The translations under genes were made by a program, and so were the position numbers. Shown piece after piece: positions 8,301-16,950 of a stretch of 64,000 bases of DNA. Each line of letters begins with the position of its first letter. Positions within the stretch are counted from its first letter, which is position 1. Origin of the DNA: an uncultured Flavobacteriaceae bacterium (lineage in GTDB: Bacteria; Bacteroidota; Bacteroidia; Flavobacteriales; Flavobacteriaceae); NCBI GenBank assembly GCA_937136455.1, contig CAKZOO010000113.1:1-64000 (forward strand), given 5' to 3'. The notes under the pieces are model-generated. The model was not told the DNA's origin. It was given only the letters and a program-made list of their open reading frames with translations, and did not search any database.

Positions 8301-11300
8301 TTACTGGTCCAGGGTTTGGGTGTTTCCAAATTACTCTACCATTCTCAGGACCTGCATCAATGTACCATGTACCTTCCGAACCTTTATCAGATAATGCAAT
8401 CCATACATTCGAACCTGATATGTTATTATTTAAATAATTTTGCTCTGCTTGTGATGTAATCGTCGCTAAATAACCTTGCTGACCTTGGTAAGTAGTCGCT
8501 GCTGCTGCTGCTTTAGCCTGAGAATAAGTTACCCCACTTTGACTAACGTATTTGTAAAAGTTCCCTGTTGGTGAACTCAAATAGTATCCTGAGTTATACT
8601 CTGAAACCGATACTTTAAACACTACATCTCCTCCATTGGATCCCGTATTTACAGTCATGGCCGCTAAGGCATTGTTGATCGCTGTCTGGGTTCCTCTAAA
8701 TGAAATCTCAGATAAAGTTGTCCATGAGTTATATCCTGTATCTCTTGTCAATCCAGTATTGGTAGGTAAATTAAAGGTGGTTCCTACTGGACCATCTAAT
8801 TTAATCGTTGCTATTAACGTTTCTGTACTGTATCCCTGAACAACGAAATCTCCTATTGAAGCACTCGAACTACTTTCAGATAAATTTTCTGAACTTGGAG
8901 CAATAACCTCTTTAACTGCTTGATAAGTGAACCCGGTTGCTGAAACTGTTCCTGCTGCCGTAGTAACTTCTACGGTTCCTGAAGAACCATAACCTAGTGA
9001 TACCGCTAACGTAGTTGAAGTCGCTGAGGTAATCGTAGCTGAAGTTCCCCCAAATTTAACAGCAGTAGCGCCACTTAAATTCGTTCCCGTAATAGTTACG
9101 GTGTCTCCAGATCCAGCAGTAGTTGGACTAAACGATGCAATCGTTGGGGTTGGTAACTCCGTTACGGTTTCAATCTCTTCTGAGGTTAAAGCTGAATCAA
9201 TGATTATGAACTCATCAATACAACCATTAAACGGACTCCACCCATTTCTACCTGTATCAGGCCATACTCCTGCAGTATTGACCAATCCTAACTGATTGAA
9301 ACTCATTTCAAGGTGTTGAACCGTTCCAGTACTTGAACCTATATCTTGTCCATCTAAATAAACTTGGATCGATCCAGCTGTTGCAGTAAACTCTACTTTA
9401 TGCCAGTTTCCATCATTGACAACTGCTGAAGATGTTACATTTAACATACTTCCTTGCCAAAGATTGCAAGATAATTGGCCATTACCCATTACATATAAAA
9501 TTGGAACATATTGACCTGTTGATCCGGCATTAGTTCCTTTTTGATATCCTAAAATACCCCCTCTATCGGTTGTTTTAAAACGAATAGAAATTGTAAAATC
9601 TGTTAACGATCTTATCAAATCATTTGGCAATTTCAAATAAGTGTAGGAGGCTGCATTCGTATTCGAATCTCCAACATAAGTGTTGTCAAAACAAAATGAC
9701 TGACCATCTGCTCCTGAAGAATAGGAGTAATCACTTCCAACGATTACTCCATCTTTATTTGAACCTGTTTCATCTAACACGTCATTTTCAAACTTAAGCT
9801 CAACAATTTTAAATTTAAAACCAGATTTAGTAGCATTTATTTGATTCGTCACAACTACATTCCCAGAAGAGGCTCCTGAAGCTACAATTGCTGTTATTTG
9901 GGTATCTGAATCTATAGTAAATGAGGAAGCGTTGACCCCACCAATTGAAACAGCGGTGGCACCTGTAAAATTAGTTCCAGTTATTACTATCTCTTGTCCT
10001 ATTCCACCTGAAGAAGGTGAAAAAGAAGTAATTTGAGGTAATATAATCGTGTTTAATTTACCATAAGAGGTCCCTTTACTATTAGTAGCAAAAGCTCTTA
10101 CATAGTATTGAGAAGCCGAACCAGGGGTAAAGGAGACTGTATAAGAACCTATTCCTGAACCAGAACTTACTTTTGTATCCGAAATCGTAGGGGTAGCTGT
10201 TGTAGAGTATACTAAACCACGATCAATTACTGTATTTCCTCTATCAGCCTTTACAGTACCAGCTAATGAAATACTGTTTGAAACAATAGATGCTGTTCCA
10301 TTAACAATAGGTTTGTTGTATACTTTATCATAATAAGCATCAATTTTAGAAATTTCATCTGCAGTCAACACTCGGTTATACAATCCTATTGGTCCCATTT
10401 GAGATTCAAAATAAGCATCTACTGACCAATTACTTTTACCGATATAATTATTAGTTCTGGTTACATTATTTGGAAGATGAGGATACGAAACAGTAGCTAG
10501 TAAAGCACCGTCTCTGTATATTTTACAATTTGTTCCATCTAATGTAACTGTGTATAAAGCTAAAGTTGAATTTAAAATTCCATTTGTTAAAGTTGCTCTT
10601 ACACCTGTAGATCCAACGCCGTTATATAATTCAAACAACAAATCATTTGTTGTTCCAATTCTTGATAATAAAATATTATTGCTTTGAGGTCCATTTCCAA
10701 AATCTATAATTCTTTCATAATTGTCAGCCGTACCAAAATCAACCAATGCAAAAATTGATAATCCATTAGTGAAATCTGCAAAGCCATCTGGAACATCTAT
10801 GAAATCATTAGAACCATCAAAATCAAATAAATTAGAACTAAATCCAACTCCATTGGTCAAAGTACCATCAGCTTCCGATGAGCTTAAATCATTAATAGTA
10901 ACTCCTGATCCAGAATATGAATTGGAATCACTAGGATCAAAATGCAATACAAGACCATTTGTAGGGGGAGGTAGTACCGTAGAAACATTGAGAGTCACAG
11001 AATCCACCGAACTCTCACAGGAACCATTCGAAATTGTGTAGTTATACACATAACTTCCTTCTGCTAAATTTGTGAGCACTAAGGATGAACCACTTACAGT
11101 CTGAGTTGGTGTATTCGGTCCTGAAACTTTACTCCATGATCCTTCTCCAACAGTTGGAGTATTTCCTACAAGTGTTGCAGTATTTGAGGAAAGTAATACG
11201 TATTGATCAGACCCTGCATTTGCAACCGTTGGAAGCGCATCCACTCTAACATTTTTAGTGAAAGTTTTGACAATACTATTAGAAAAGGACACTGTTGCAG

Positions 11301-12195
11301 AAACAGTATAAGCTCCTGTACTGGTATATGTATAGGTTGTTGATAATTGGTTACTAGTTCCTACATTGTCTCCGAAGTCCCAACTTACAGAAGTAATATT
11401 CTCGCCATTTACAGAGAATGCAATAGTAGGACTCGTGATACAAGTTGGATTAGGTGTGGACCTTATTGGATTAGCAACATATTGAATAGCATTTGTCATT
11501 ATTCTTAAACCATCTGTTGAAGTTTTCCAAAAATCAGATCGAGCATCACTGGAAGGTGGAAACAAATCTAAATCTACTCTTCTTGCTCCGCCAGTTCCAA
11601 TGTTATCATTATACACTATTAGAGGGTCACCATTTGAATAGGTTGCTACTGCAGTAGAATTGTTTATAATAGTAGCTCCTCTTGAAGAAAAATTTCCAGC
11701 ATCAAAAGTATTAACTCCTTCTAAAAGCTCGTGATTTGGCAATACTTTAACAAAACCATTTTGATTCCCTTGAGACGAAGAACTTATCAAATAATATTGA
11801 TCTGTTTTAAATCTACCGGGAACTCCATAACGAGTGGATGACGCCGCAGAATATGCAGTACTAAAAAGTGCAACAACTACACCTCCACCCTGATCAACAT
11901 AATCAGCTAAAGCATCCCCAAATTCATTTGTAAATCGCCCATCATGACCCCATACAATTACAGCATCATAAGTTTTAAGTGCAGCTAAATTTGGCCATCC
12001 TTGATCTCTGTCATGAGCAACTACATTTTCAAATAGTCCTGATCCAGAAAGTTTGCTTTTAACGTCCTGTAAATAAGAATGCGTGTAGGCATGATCGCCT
12101 ATTACAAGAACTTTTCCTTGCTGCGAGAATGCATTGTTGGAAAACAACAGCCACAAAAATGTAAAGAATAGGATATTAAGTGATAGCTTTTTCAT
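5353..12195 (-). CDS. giant multidomain T9SS type B surface adhesin
   Basis: About 2280 residues. The start is set at ATG 12195, in front of a good signal peptide (MKKLSLNILFFTFLWLLF); the frame can be opened upstream only by a TTG. Approximate domain order: ThuA/GATase-like domain 25-240 (VLVIGDHAYTHS, VIVWGHDGRF); PKD 245-320 (WDFGD); Ig-like 322-407; LamG-like 412-620; IPT/TIG 715-795; second LamG 798-1005; IPT/TIG 1012-1090; C-type lectin 1208-1365 (WIALSDKGSEGTW, WNDLYEN); cadherin-like 1385-1485; calcium-binding thrombospondin-3 repeats 1570-2195 (DTDGDGIGD-type); T9SS type B sorting domain in the last 85 residues, ending LTGWLYIAY. It is probably exported by T9SS and held at the surface for adhesion or glycan binding. 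Intact, unlike the other two adhesins in the window. Confidence 0.9.
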   Translation of the reverse strand: MKKLSLNILFFTFLWLLFSNNAFSQQGKVLVIGDHAYTHSYLQDVKSKLSGSGLFENVVAHDRDQGWPNLAALKTYDAVIVWGHDGRFTNEFGDALADYVDQGGGVVVALFSTAYSAASSTRYGVPGRFKTDQYYLISSSSQGNQNGFVKVLPNHELLEGVNTFDAGNFSSRGATIINNSTAVATYSNGDPLIVYNDNIGTGGARRVDLDLFPPSSDARSDFWKTSTDGLRIMTNAIQYVANPIRSTPNPTCITSPTIAFSVNGENITSVSWDFGDNVGTSNQLSTTYTYTSTGAYTVSATVSFSNSIVKTFTKNVRVDALPTVANAGSDQYVLLSSNTATLVGNTPTVGEGSWSKVSGPNTPTQTVSGSSLVLTNLAEGSYVYNYTISNGSCESSVDSVTLNVSTVLPPPTNGLVLHFDPSDSNSYSGSGVTINDLSSSEADGTLTNGVGFSSNLFDFDGSNDFIDVPDGFADFTNGLSIFALVDFGTADNYERIIDFGNGPQSNNILLSRIGTTNDLLFELYNGVGSTGVRATLTNGILNSTLALYTVTLDGTNCKIYRDGALLATVSYPHLPNNVTRTNNYIGKSNWSVDAYFESQMGPIGLYNRVLTADEISKIDAYYDKVYNKPIVNGTASIVSNSISLAGTVKADRGNTVIDRGLVYSTTATPTISDTKVSSGSGIGSYTVSFTPGSASQYYVRAFATNSKGTSYGKLNTIILPQITSFSPSSGGIGQEIVITGTNFTGATAVSIGGVNASSFTIDSDTQITAIVASGASSGNVVVTNQINATKSGFKFKIVELKFENDVLDETGSNKDGVIVGSDYSYSSGADGQSFCFDNTYVGDSNTNAASYTYLKLPNDLIRSLTDFTISIRFKTTDRGGILGYQKGTNAGSTGQYVPILYVMGNGQLSCNLWQGSMLNVTSSAVVNDGNWHKVEFTATAGSIQVYLDGQDIGSSTGTVQHLEMSFNQLGLVNTAGVWPDTGRNGWSPFNGCIDEFIIIDSALTSEEIETVTELPTPTIASFSPTTAGSGDTVTITGTNLSGATAVKFGGTSATITSATSTTLAVSLGYGSSGTVEVTTAAGTVSATGFTYQAVKEVIAPSSENLSESSSSASIGDFVVQGYSTETLIATIKLDGPVGTTFNLPTNTGLTRDTGYNSWTTLSEISFRGTQTAINNALAAMTVNTGSNGGDVVFKVSVSEYNSGYYLSSPTGNFYKYVSQSGVTYSQAKAAAAATTYQGQQGYLATITSQAEQNYLNNNISGSNVWIALSDKGSEGTWYIDAGPENGRVIWKHPNPGPVTSRYSPSGGAAVDGFYTNWDTSEPNNAYGSSGEHHAVAKWNGGSKWNDLYENNSGQAGGYVIEYGDGSNASTDEFDDTYSASVTHKLNIVGGPTDISLSSASVEESNPVGTVIGSFTTSDTTDGDTFTYSLVDPQNNHPDNAAFTISNNQLKTAIVFNRSIKTSYLINVKSVDASGKSFTKEFTLTVVENQGDSTPPTVVTQNITVALDANGQASIQASQIDNGSTDGDSGIASMTLDISTFDCDDAGSVVTVTLTVTDNDGNSATGTAQVTVENNDIDTDSDGLPNNCDSDDDGDGTPDTEDAFPLDPDEDTDTDGDGVGDNEDAFPNDANESKDTDGDGIGDSTDPDIDGDGIPNASDADQDGDGTIDNGPDTDGDGINDANDPDIDGDGILNDADVDPDGDGTNDNGTDLDGDGTNDEYDTDDDNDGVLDVNDAFPLDANETVDTDGDGTGNNADTDDDGDGVLDVNDAFPLDATETVDTDGDGTGNNADTDDDGDGALDVNDAFPLDATETVDTDGDGTGNNADTDDDNDGLTDTEEAELNTNPLLVDTDNDGVIDATEVTDKTNPLNPCSLIVEHQTESVGMTYWDSLDCDNDGVPNGQEVSSTPANSGSRTSILYAFDTDGDGILNYMDADDDGDGVNTIDELLLNSSTGEYSVIDSDQDSIPNYLDSDDDNDGIDTIVETSVDTDGDGTPDYLDSDDDGDGVITALELSFSNTQNPTEFDSDGDGIPNHLDAEDNYEPTIATISVDPNTFVYLDTDGDGIPNMTDSDDDNDGFTDAVEVSCNANPLRIESQPGDYDDDGIADCIDADIDGDGVDNESDLFPLNPFESADNDNDGIGDNVDADDDNDGVIDALDAFPLDPNESADTDGDGIGNNVDNDLYNDGFDDSRLEVSGVLTPNTNGVESTWKITNINLHPLNKVAVYNTNGVEVFATENYDNSWDGTYKGTTRRVPAGSYLYKVYLYDTRETLTGWLYIAY
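6691..7005 (-). repeat. three tandem 105-bp repeats encoding thrombospondin-3 units
   Basis: Three consecutive 35-codon units, each starting DVNDAFPLDA and ending in DTDDD(G/N)DG, lie at 7005-6901, 6900-6796 and 6795-6691. They differ by only a few bases. The DxDxDG spacing is a calcium-binding pattern. The near identity suggests recent duplication and makes copy number prone to change or to assembly collapse. Confidence 0.85.
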
Positions 12196-12337
12196 ATCTG
12201 ATATTTTAAATAAAAACAAATTTATGAAAATTTAAAACATCTAACCATATTAAGATGAACTATTATACTCTTATTAATTGCATAAAAAGCATACTATTCA
12301 AATTTTAGTTCTAAAAATTAAAAATGATCAATAATTA

Positions 12338-13594
12338 TTAATTATTGTTAAACAAACTACGAATCAAATCTCCTAGCCTAGGATCCTGAGGTGTAAAATA
12401 CTCTTCTAATCCATATTGAAGTGTCGAAGGATAATACTCAGATAAATCCGATAAAATCTTTTCACCGAAATCATAGTTATGAGCCGCTGGCGTGGTGGTA
12501 TTGTAATTGTATCTGAGTTTAAAATACTCTCTTGTACGTACTCTAAATCGATTTGGACTTAAGTGTTTTTTAAATCCAAGTGGTGTTCTAAATCGAAATC
12601 CTACAAGATTTCCTAAATCAGACTTTCTAAGGAAAAGACTGATATAAACCTCATCAATCTGTCTAGTGAAGTCTAAATTGTAACCAAAATCTCCTCTATA
12701 AAATTTACCAACCTTTAGGCTGATATCTGATTCGTATTTGATGTTTCGATAGTTAAAGGTTCCTAATACAATCGATCTGAAATCACCGCTGTTATATGTA
12801 GTAAAATTAGGTTCAATTAAACCGTTCTGAGTATAGCGATACTCAATACCTACTCTGAAACGTTCTTCCATAAAGAACTTAGCCGCCTGTGCCCAAATTC
12901 CATAACGGTTATAGAAAAAATAGCCTGCATTGACATTTAAAAAGATCTCATGTGGGAGTCTGACATCTTTAGTAAAATGCATACTGTACAAACGAGACTG
13001 ATTGTAATTATCAAAATCGTTATGAAGAAAAGGAACATTGTAAAGTGCTGTAAAATAGGCCCCATCAGCAAAGGTGGTATACAGCTCTGGTTGTAATTGA
13101 TATTTTAAACGTATGGGATTATCAAAATTTCCTAATTGATATCGTAAAGAAATCCCTACAGGTATATCTACCTTGTAAAAACTACTGTTGACAGTTTCTA
13201 TCCCTTTAAATTCTTTTCTAAGCTCATCTAAAGACATGGTGAAGCTAGAAGACGACTTCCACTCATCATAAGTCATATCCCCCTTAAAAAGCTTCTCTAA
13301 AGAAGTTTTTGAAGTATGAACAGCACTATAAGGAATGTTTCTGTTCTTAATAAGAATATGAATTTCATCTTGAACTATTGAACTTGAAACGATAAGTTTT
13401 AAAACTTTATGTAATGCATCCGCTTCAAATCGATATCTATTGTTTTCATAGGCTAAATAATAGTCATCAGAAGCTGTTTTAACTTGTATGTTTTCAAAAC
13501 CTTCTTCATACAATGCAGCTGATAGTTGATCCTGAGCTGAAGAAAATTTAAATGAAATTAGTAGTAGTCCAAATATGATAACTGACTTCTTCAT
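12338..13594 (-). CDS. YjbH-like outer-membrane barrel protein
   Basis: A 418-residue protein with a signal peptide (MKKSVIIFGLLLISF, cut near SSAQ). After a mixed N-terminal domain of about 120 residues it is rich in alternating aromatic beta strands (RYQLGNF, GYFFYNRYGIWAQ, RVGIEYRYTQNG) and ends in a positively charged strand region and an NNN tail. The overall pattern resembles YjbH-family barrels linked to exopolysaccharide export. No polysaccharide genes adjoin it here. The upstream lipoprotein on the same strand is separated by a terminator, so the two may be separate transcripts. The family call is by resemblance; the role in this organism is inferred. Confidence 0.6.
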   Translation of the reverse strand: MKKSVIIFGLLLISFKFSSAQDQLSAALYEEGFENIQVKTASDDYYLAYENNRYRFEADALHKVLKLIVSSSIVQDEIHILIKNRNIPYSAVHTSKTSLEKLFKGDMTYDEWKSSSSFTMSLDELRKEFKGIETVNSSFYKVDIPVGISLRYQLGNFDNPIRLKYQLQPELYTTFADGAYFTALYNVPFLHNDFDNYNQSRLYSMHFTKDVRLPHEIFLNVNAGYFFYNRYGIWAQAAKFFMEERFRVGIEYRYTQNGLIEPNFTTYNSGDFRSIVLGTFNYRNIKYESDISLKVGKFYRGDFGYNLDFTRQIDEVYISLFLRKSDLGNLVGFRFRTPLGFKKHLSPNRFRVRTREYFKLRYNYNTTTPAAHNYDFGEKILSDLSEYYPSTLQYGLEEYFTPQDPRLGDLIRSLFNNN

Positions 13595-13620
13595 GATAAA
13601 AAATTAAAGTACGATGAAGT

Positions 13621-13648
13621 TAAAAAAAAAGCTAGCACGAAGCTAGCT
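13621..13648 (-). terminator. strong terminator after the HDSGG lipoprotein gene
   Basis: AGCTAGC (13630-13636) and GCTAGCT (13642-13648) form a perfect seven-pair stem with an ACGAA loop. On the minus strand it is followed by about eight Ts (plus-strand As 13622-13630). Ts on the other side would allow bidirectional use. It lies 27 bases past the lipoprotein stop. Confidence 0.8.
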
Positions 13649-13674
13649 CTTTTTATTATATAGATAAATTATGA

Positions 13675-15069
13675 TTAGTTTCCTCCAGAATCATGAGATC
13701 CTCCAGAATCATGAGATCCTCCAGAATCATGGTCTCCTCCTGAATCGTGATCTCCACCTGAATCGTGATCTCCACCTGAATCGTGTGAACTAGAACCTCC
13801 GGTGTGAGTACCTTCAGTCAATTGTCCAGCAAGATCTAAGTCGTCATCACCTACTGTAGTGATCGTTCCTCCAACGCTAGTTAAAGCAGCTACAGCGATT
13901 GAACCACCTGTAAGTGTTGCGTTTCCTGAAACAGATGCTAAATATGGAATGCTTAAGGTTGCAGAAGCAGAACCTGTAATTGTCAAATCTCCAGTCACTG
14001 ATTTAGCGTGGAAGTTTACTGTAGTAGCTAAAGCAGCAACTAAAGTAAATCCTCCTGTTACAGCTCCTTCGTAAGCTACAGTAACAGCTGTTGCTTTTGG
14101 AGCTATAATTGTTAATCCAGATGGGTCAAAACCTTTACCAAAAGTGATTGCAGTTGCTAAACCAAAGTTTAATTGAGCAGTTTCAAGATTGGTAAACGTT
14201 ACAGTTCCATCAGAATTTACAGTTACATCATCTGCTTGCGCAAATTGATCGTTTGTTTTTAAAGATCCAAAGTTGATAGTGATCGTTCCAGTAGTTCCTG
14301 ATTTTGCAGTTGTACTAGCAGCAGTATATTCTACTAGTGTTACATCTCCAGTAAATTCAAGTGCACCAAAATCATAACCGCCATCGTAGTCAGCAACTAA
14401 ATTCCCTACAGAAACTAAAGCAGAATCATCAACGTCATTTCCTTGTACAGTGTAAGTACCACCTACATGAGTTAAAGCAGATAGATCAATGCTCGCATTA
14501 GTAATCACGGTTAAGTTTCCTACAACGATTTTCATTTTAGAAGTGAAGTCATTCACGTCTGCAGCAGTCAATCCAGATGCAGTAGTTAAATGAATAGTAA
14601 CGTTTGCATTCACTACAGAAACTTTATCCCCTAATTGCTTAGCGAATTCTGCATCTTCAATGCTGTCAACAACGATATCCTTATCGTAAATACTGTCGTT
14701 TGATAAAATTCCATCAACAGTTGCCTGAAGAGCAGCAAGGTTTGCAGAAACTGCATCTAAATCAGAGTTCGTACCTGACAAAGTAGTTGATAATGAAGCT
14801 AAATCAGATATTACAGCAAGAACCTGAGCTTGCAAAGCATCGATCTGAGTATTTAACTGTGAGTTTTCAGAAGTTAAAGATGACAATGCAGCAGAAAGAG
14901 CAACAACTTGAGAATTCAATGCTGCTATTTGTCCGTTAAGAGCTTCTACAGCTGCTAATCGCTTACTTAACTCCGTTAGTTGTTGGTTGATGTCATCGAA
15001 CTGATCGTCGTAATTTTGACAGCTCAACACAAGCAAACTTGACATTAGAATTAGAGATAACTTTTTCAT
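13675..15069 (-). CDS. coiled-coil lipoprotein with beta-repeat core and HDSGG tail
   Basis: A 464-residue protein of unknown function. Residues 1-17 form a lipoprotein signal with lipobox LVLSC, so it should be lipid-anchored. Residues about 25-120 are an unbroken coiled coil (repeats such as LNSQVVALSAALSSL). Residues about 150-420 are short hydrophobic beta repeats rich in Thr, Val, Ala and Gly (TGDLTITGS, LTSVGGTITTV), like a beta-solenoid. The C-terminus is six copies of HDSGG(D/S/N). The His/Asp-rich tail could bind metal or act as a flexible sticker; that is inference. No enzyme motif is visible. A long upstream region with a candidate -7 box suggests its own promoter. Confidence 0.7.
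   Translation of the reverse strand: MKKLSLILMSSLLVLSCQNYDDQFDDINQQLTELSKRLAAVEALNGQIAALNSQVVALSAALSSLTSENSQLNTQIDALQAQVLAVISDLASLSTTLSGTNSDLDAVSANLAALQATVDGILSNDSIYDKDIVVDSIEDAEFAKQLGDKVSVVNANVTIHLTTASGLTAADVNDFTSKMKIVVGNLTVITNASIDLSALTHVGGTYTVQGNDVDDSALVSVGNLVADYDGGYDFGALEFTGDVTLVEYTAASTTAKSGTTGTITINFGSLKTNDQFAQADDVTVNSDGTVTFTNLETAQLNFGLATAITFGKGFDPSGLTIIAPKATAVTVAYEGAVTGGFTLVAALATTVNFHAKSVTGDLTITGSASATLSIPYLASVSGNATLTGGSIAVAALTSVGGTITTVGDDDLDLAGQLTEGTHTGGSSSHDSGGDHDSGGDHDSGGDHDSGGSHDSGGSHDSGGN
13678..13785 (-). repeat. six tandem 18-bp repeats encoding HDSGG(D/S/N)
   Basis: Six in-frame copies of an 18-base unit form the last 36 codons of the lipoprotein gene. Codon choice varies between copies (TCATGA versus TCGTGA on the plus strand), so the amino acid pattern is kept while the DNA has drifted. 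That points to selection on the protein. Confidence 0.85.
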
Positions 15070-15423
15070 AATTTTTATTTTGACTTTAATAATATACTTT
15101 ATTTTGTGTGTTATCGTTAGTTTTATCAGTCAAAAGGCTGAAAAACAAATATAACTAAAGAAATTAACAATAGGAAAAAATTATAAACAATTTTCCAAGT
15201 GCTAATTAAATTAAATTGACTATTGTCAATGAAATTCGATATAAAATTAGTGCTTTTTGATTGACTTTTGTCATAATTTTCTAAAAAATTAATGTGATTA
15301 TATTCTCATAGTTATGATAGTAATTCATAATCATACTAAAATTTCTCAAATACCCAATGATAATGAAGATCGTGATTATTCATATCATTTTAGTATTTTC
15401 AAAAAAAAACAACTTCTATTTTT
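15070..15423. other. AT-rich intergenic region between divergent genes
   Basis: 354 bases between the starts of the lipoprotein (minus) and the PAP2 gene (plus). No frame of note. It contains a candidate -7 box for the lipoprotein at 15146-15153 and long A/T runs. No clear inverted repeat or RNA structure was seen. Confidence 0.5.
15146..15153 (-). promoter_or_regulatory. candidate -7 box for the lipoprotein gene
   Basis: The minus strand reads TATATTTG, matching the Bacteroidetes TAnnTTTG box, about 77 bases before the start codon. A TTG lies 14 bases upstream, shorter than the usual 17-23 spacing, so the -33 element is uncertain. Confidence 0.4.
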
Positions 15424-15936
15424 ATGAATCATTTTAGTTTTACAATACTATTCTTCTTGTGTTTTAATTTCGCTCAGTCTCAGAAAAAAGAACAATTATA
15501 TGACCTAGTTCAATATGCCCCCTCACTAGGATATTTAAGCAGTTCGTATTTTGAACAAACCTCTAATTTTAAAAAAGATCTAACTCTTTACGGAATTAGC
15601 TTTTTTTCAATGGCTACGACAGTAAAAAGTCTTAAGTATTTTACGCATATAGAACGTCCCGATGGATCAGATTTCAATTCATTTCCATCAGGACACGCTG
15701 CAGTTTCATTTATGGGAGCAGAATTAATGAGGTTAAAACACAAAAGGAGGGCTGAATTTTGGATCCCATCTTATGTTTTAGCGAGTATCGTTTCAATACA
15801 AAGAATAGAAGAGCAACATCACCGGCCTCTTGAAGTAATCAGTGGAGCCCTTATCGGAATAGGAAGTGCTCATCTTGGAAAATTGATATATTCTAAAATT
15901 AAAAGATCAAAAATTAGCAAAAAACTTACCAATTAA
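15424..15936 (+). CDS. PAP2-type membrane/periplasmic phosphatase
   Basis: A 170-residue protein with an N-terminal signal or membrane segment. PAP2 motifs are visible: the ERPDGSDFNSFPSGHAA region (motif 2, SGH) and R-x5-H with PLEV in motif 3 (QRIEEQHHRPLEV). The usual motif 3 ends SDV, so Glu replaces the Asp that normally orients the catalytic His. Motif 1 (KxxxxxxRP) is represented by KSLKYFTHIERP. The likely substrate is a lipid phosphate such as undecaprenyl pyrophosphate or phosphatidate, but this is not resolved. Its 3' end overlaps the convergent adhesin fragment by 11 bases. Confidence 0.75.
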   Translation: MNHFSFTILFFLCFNFAQSQKKEQLYDLVQYAPSLGYLSSSYFEQTSNFKKDLTLYGISFFSMATTVKSLKYFTHIERPDGSDFNSFPSGHAAVSFMGAELMRLKHKRRAEFWIPSYVLASIVSIQRIEEQHHRPLEVISGALIGIGSAHLGKLIYSKIKRSKISKKLTN

Positions 15937-16950
15937 TATATAAGTATCCCTTGATGGTACGTTCCAAATTAAACTGTCGAATTCGAAGCACGTAGTAATA
16001 AACTCCTACTGGAAGTTTTTCTCCATCTTTATCTAAGGCGTAAAAATAGTTTCCATCTTTTCCATAGGAATTAATCCTTTCAACTAAATCTCCATCTTTG
16101 TTCATGACAAATAGTTCATTGTCTGGATATTTTTCAATATTGCGGACTATAAAAAAATCATTATCACCATCACCATTAGGTGAAATCGCATTAAAAACCT
16201 CTACATCACGAGCGACTAAAGCATTTGGATCTAATTTGTTTTTTTCTAAGCAATCTGGAATACCATTGAGGTCAAAATCCAAACTATCATCATTTAGTCC
16301 GTTATTATTCGGGTCTGCTCCTTCTTCTTTTGTCAGGAGTGTATCTCCGTCATCGTCAATGTCAAATACGTCTAAAATACCATCTTGATCTGTATCTAAA
16401 CCTACTTCTACTAAATTAATGAGACCATCTCCATCGCAATCTAACGAGAGCCAGGCTTCTTGATATTCAAGTATGGTTCGATGTTCCCAAATGAGATCAC
16501 ATCCCACCAAAGGGTCTGTGCCGTCTTGAATTTCCACACCATCAATTACGCCATCTGCATCTGTATCGGAGTTGAATGGGTCCGTATAATAACTTGGTTC
16601 CTCAGTATCAGACAATCCATCATTATCGTCATCAGTATCAAAAGAATCGTTCATTCCGTCTTGATCGAAATCAGGGCCATTGTCCATGACTCCATCTCCA
16701 TTAATATCAGAATCACCTTCATTTATAATTCCATCTCCGTCAATGTCATCATCCAATGAGTCCACAATCCCATCATTGTCAATATCACCCTCTACAATAG
16801 TAAGAGTCACTGATTCATAAATGATCTCGTAATTCTGAGCAGTTAATCCACTGACTTCAATAGTGTATTCTCCTCCCGATAGTGCACTAACTGCAGAACC
16901 GCTAAACGCAACTGTTCCAGCTAAAACAAGCGAGGTTTCTCCAGCAACAA
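15926..16950 (-). pseudogene. 3' segment of broken T9SS adhesin A (MBG-like end, TSP3 repeats, sorting domain)
   Basis: The frame begins without a proper start, in the middle of an Ig/MBG-like domain (GETSLVLAGTVAF, LTAQNYEIIY). It continues through thrombospondin-3-like repeats (DGDGIINEGDSD) and a Cys-containing LIWEHRT segment, then EVFNAISPNGDGDNDFFIV and a T9SS type B sorting domain ending TIKGYLYINW. It is out of frame with the upstream segment (16921-17946), which supplies the signal peptide. The two halves look like one gene that lost its middle and its frame at about 16940-16950. Confidence 0.75.

Noticed and set aside
13678..13785. 18-base repeats as a non-coding array
   Set aside because: They are exact codon multiples at the end of a lipoprotein frame and encode HDSGG units.
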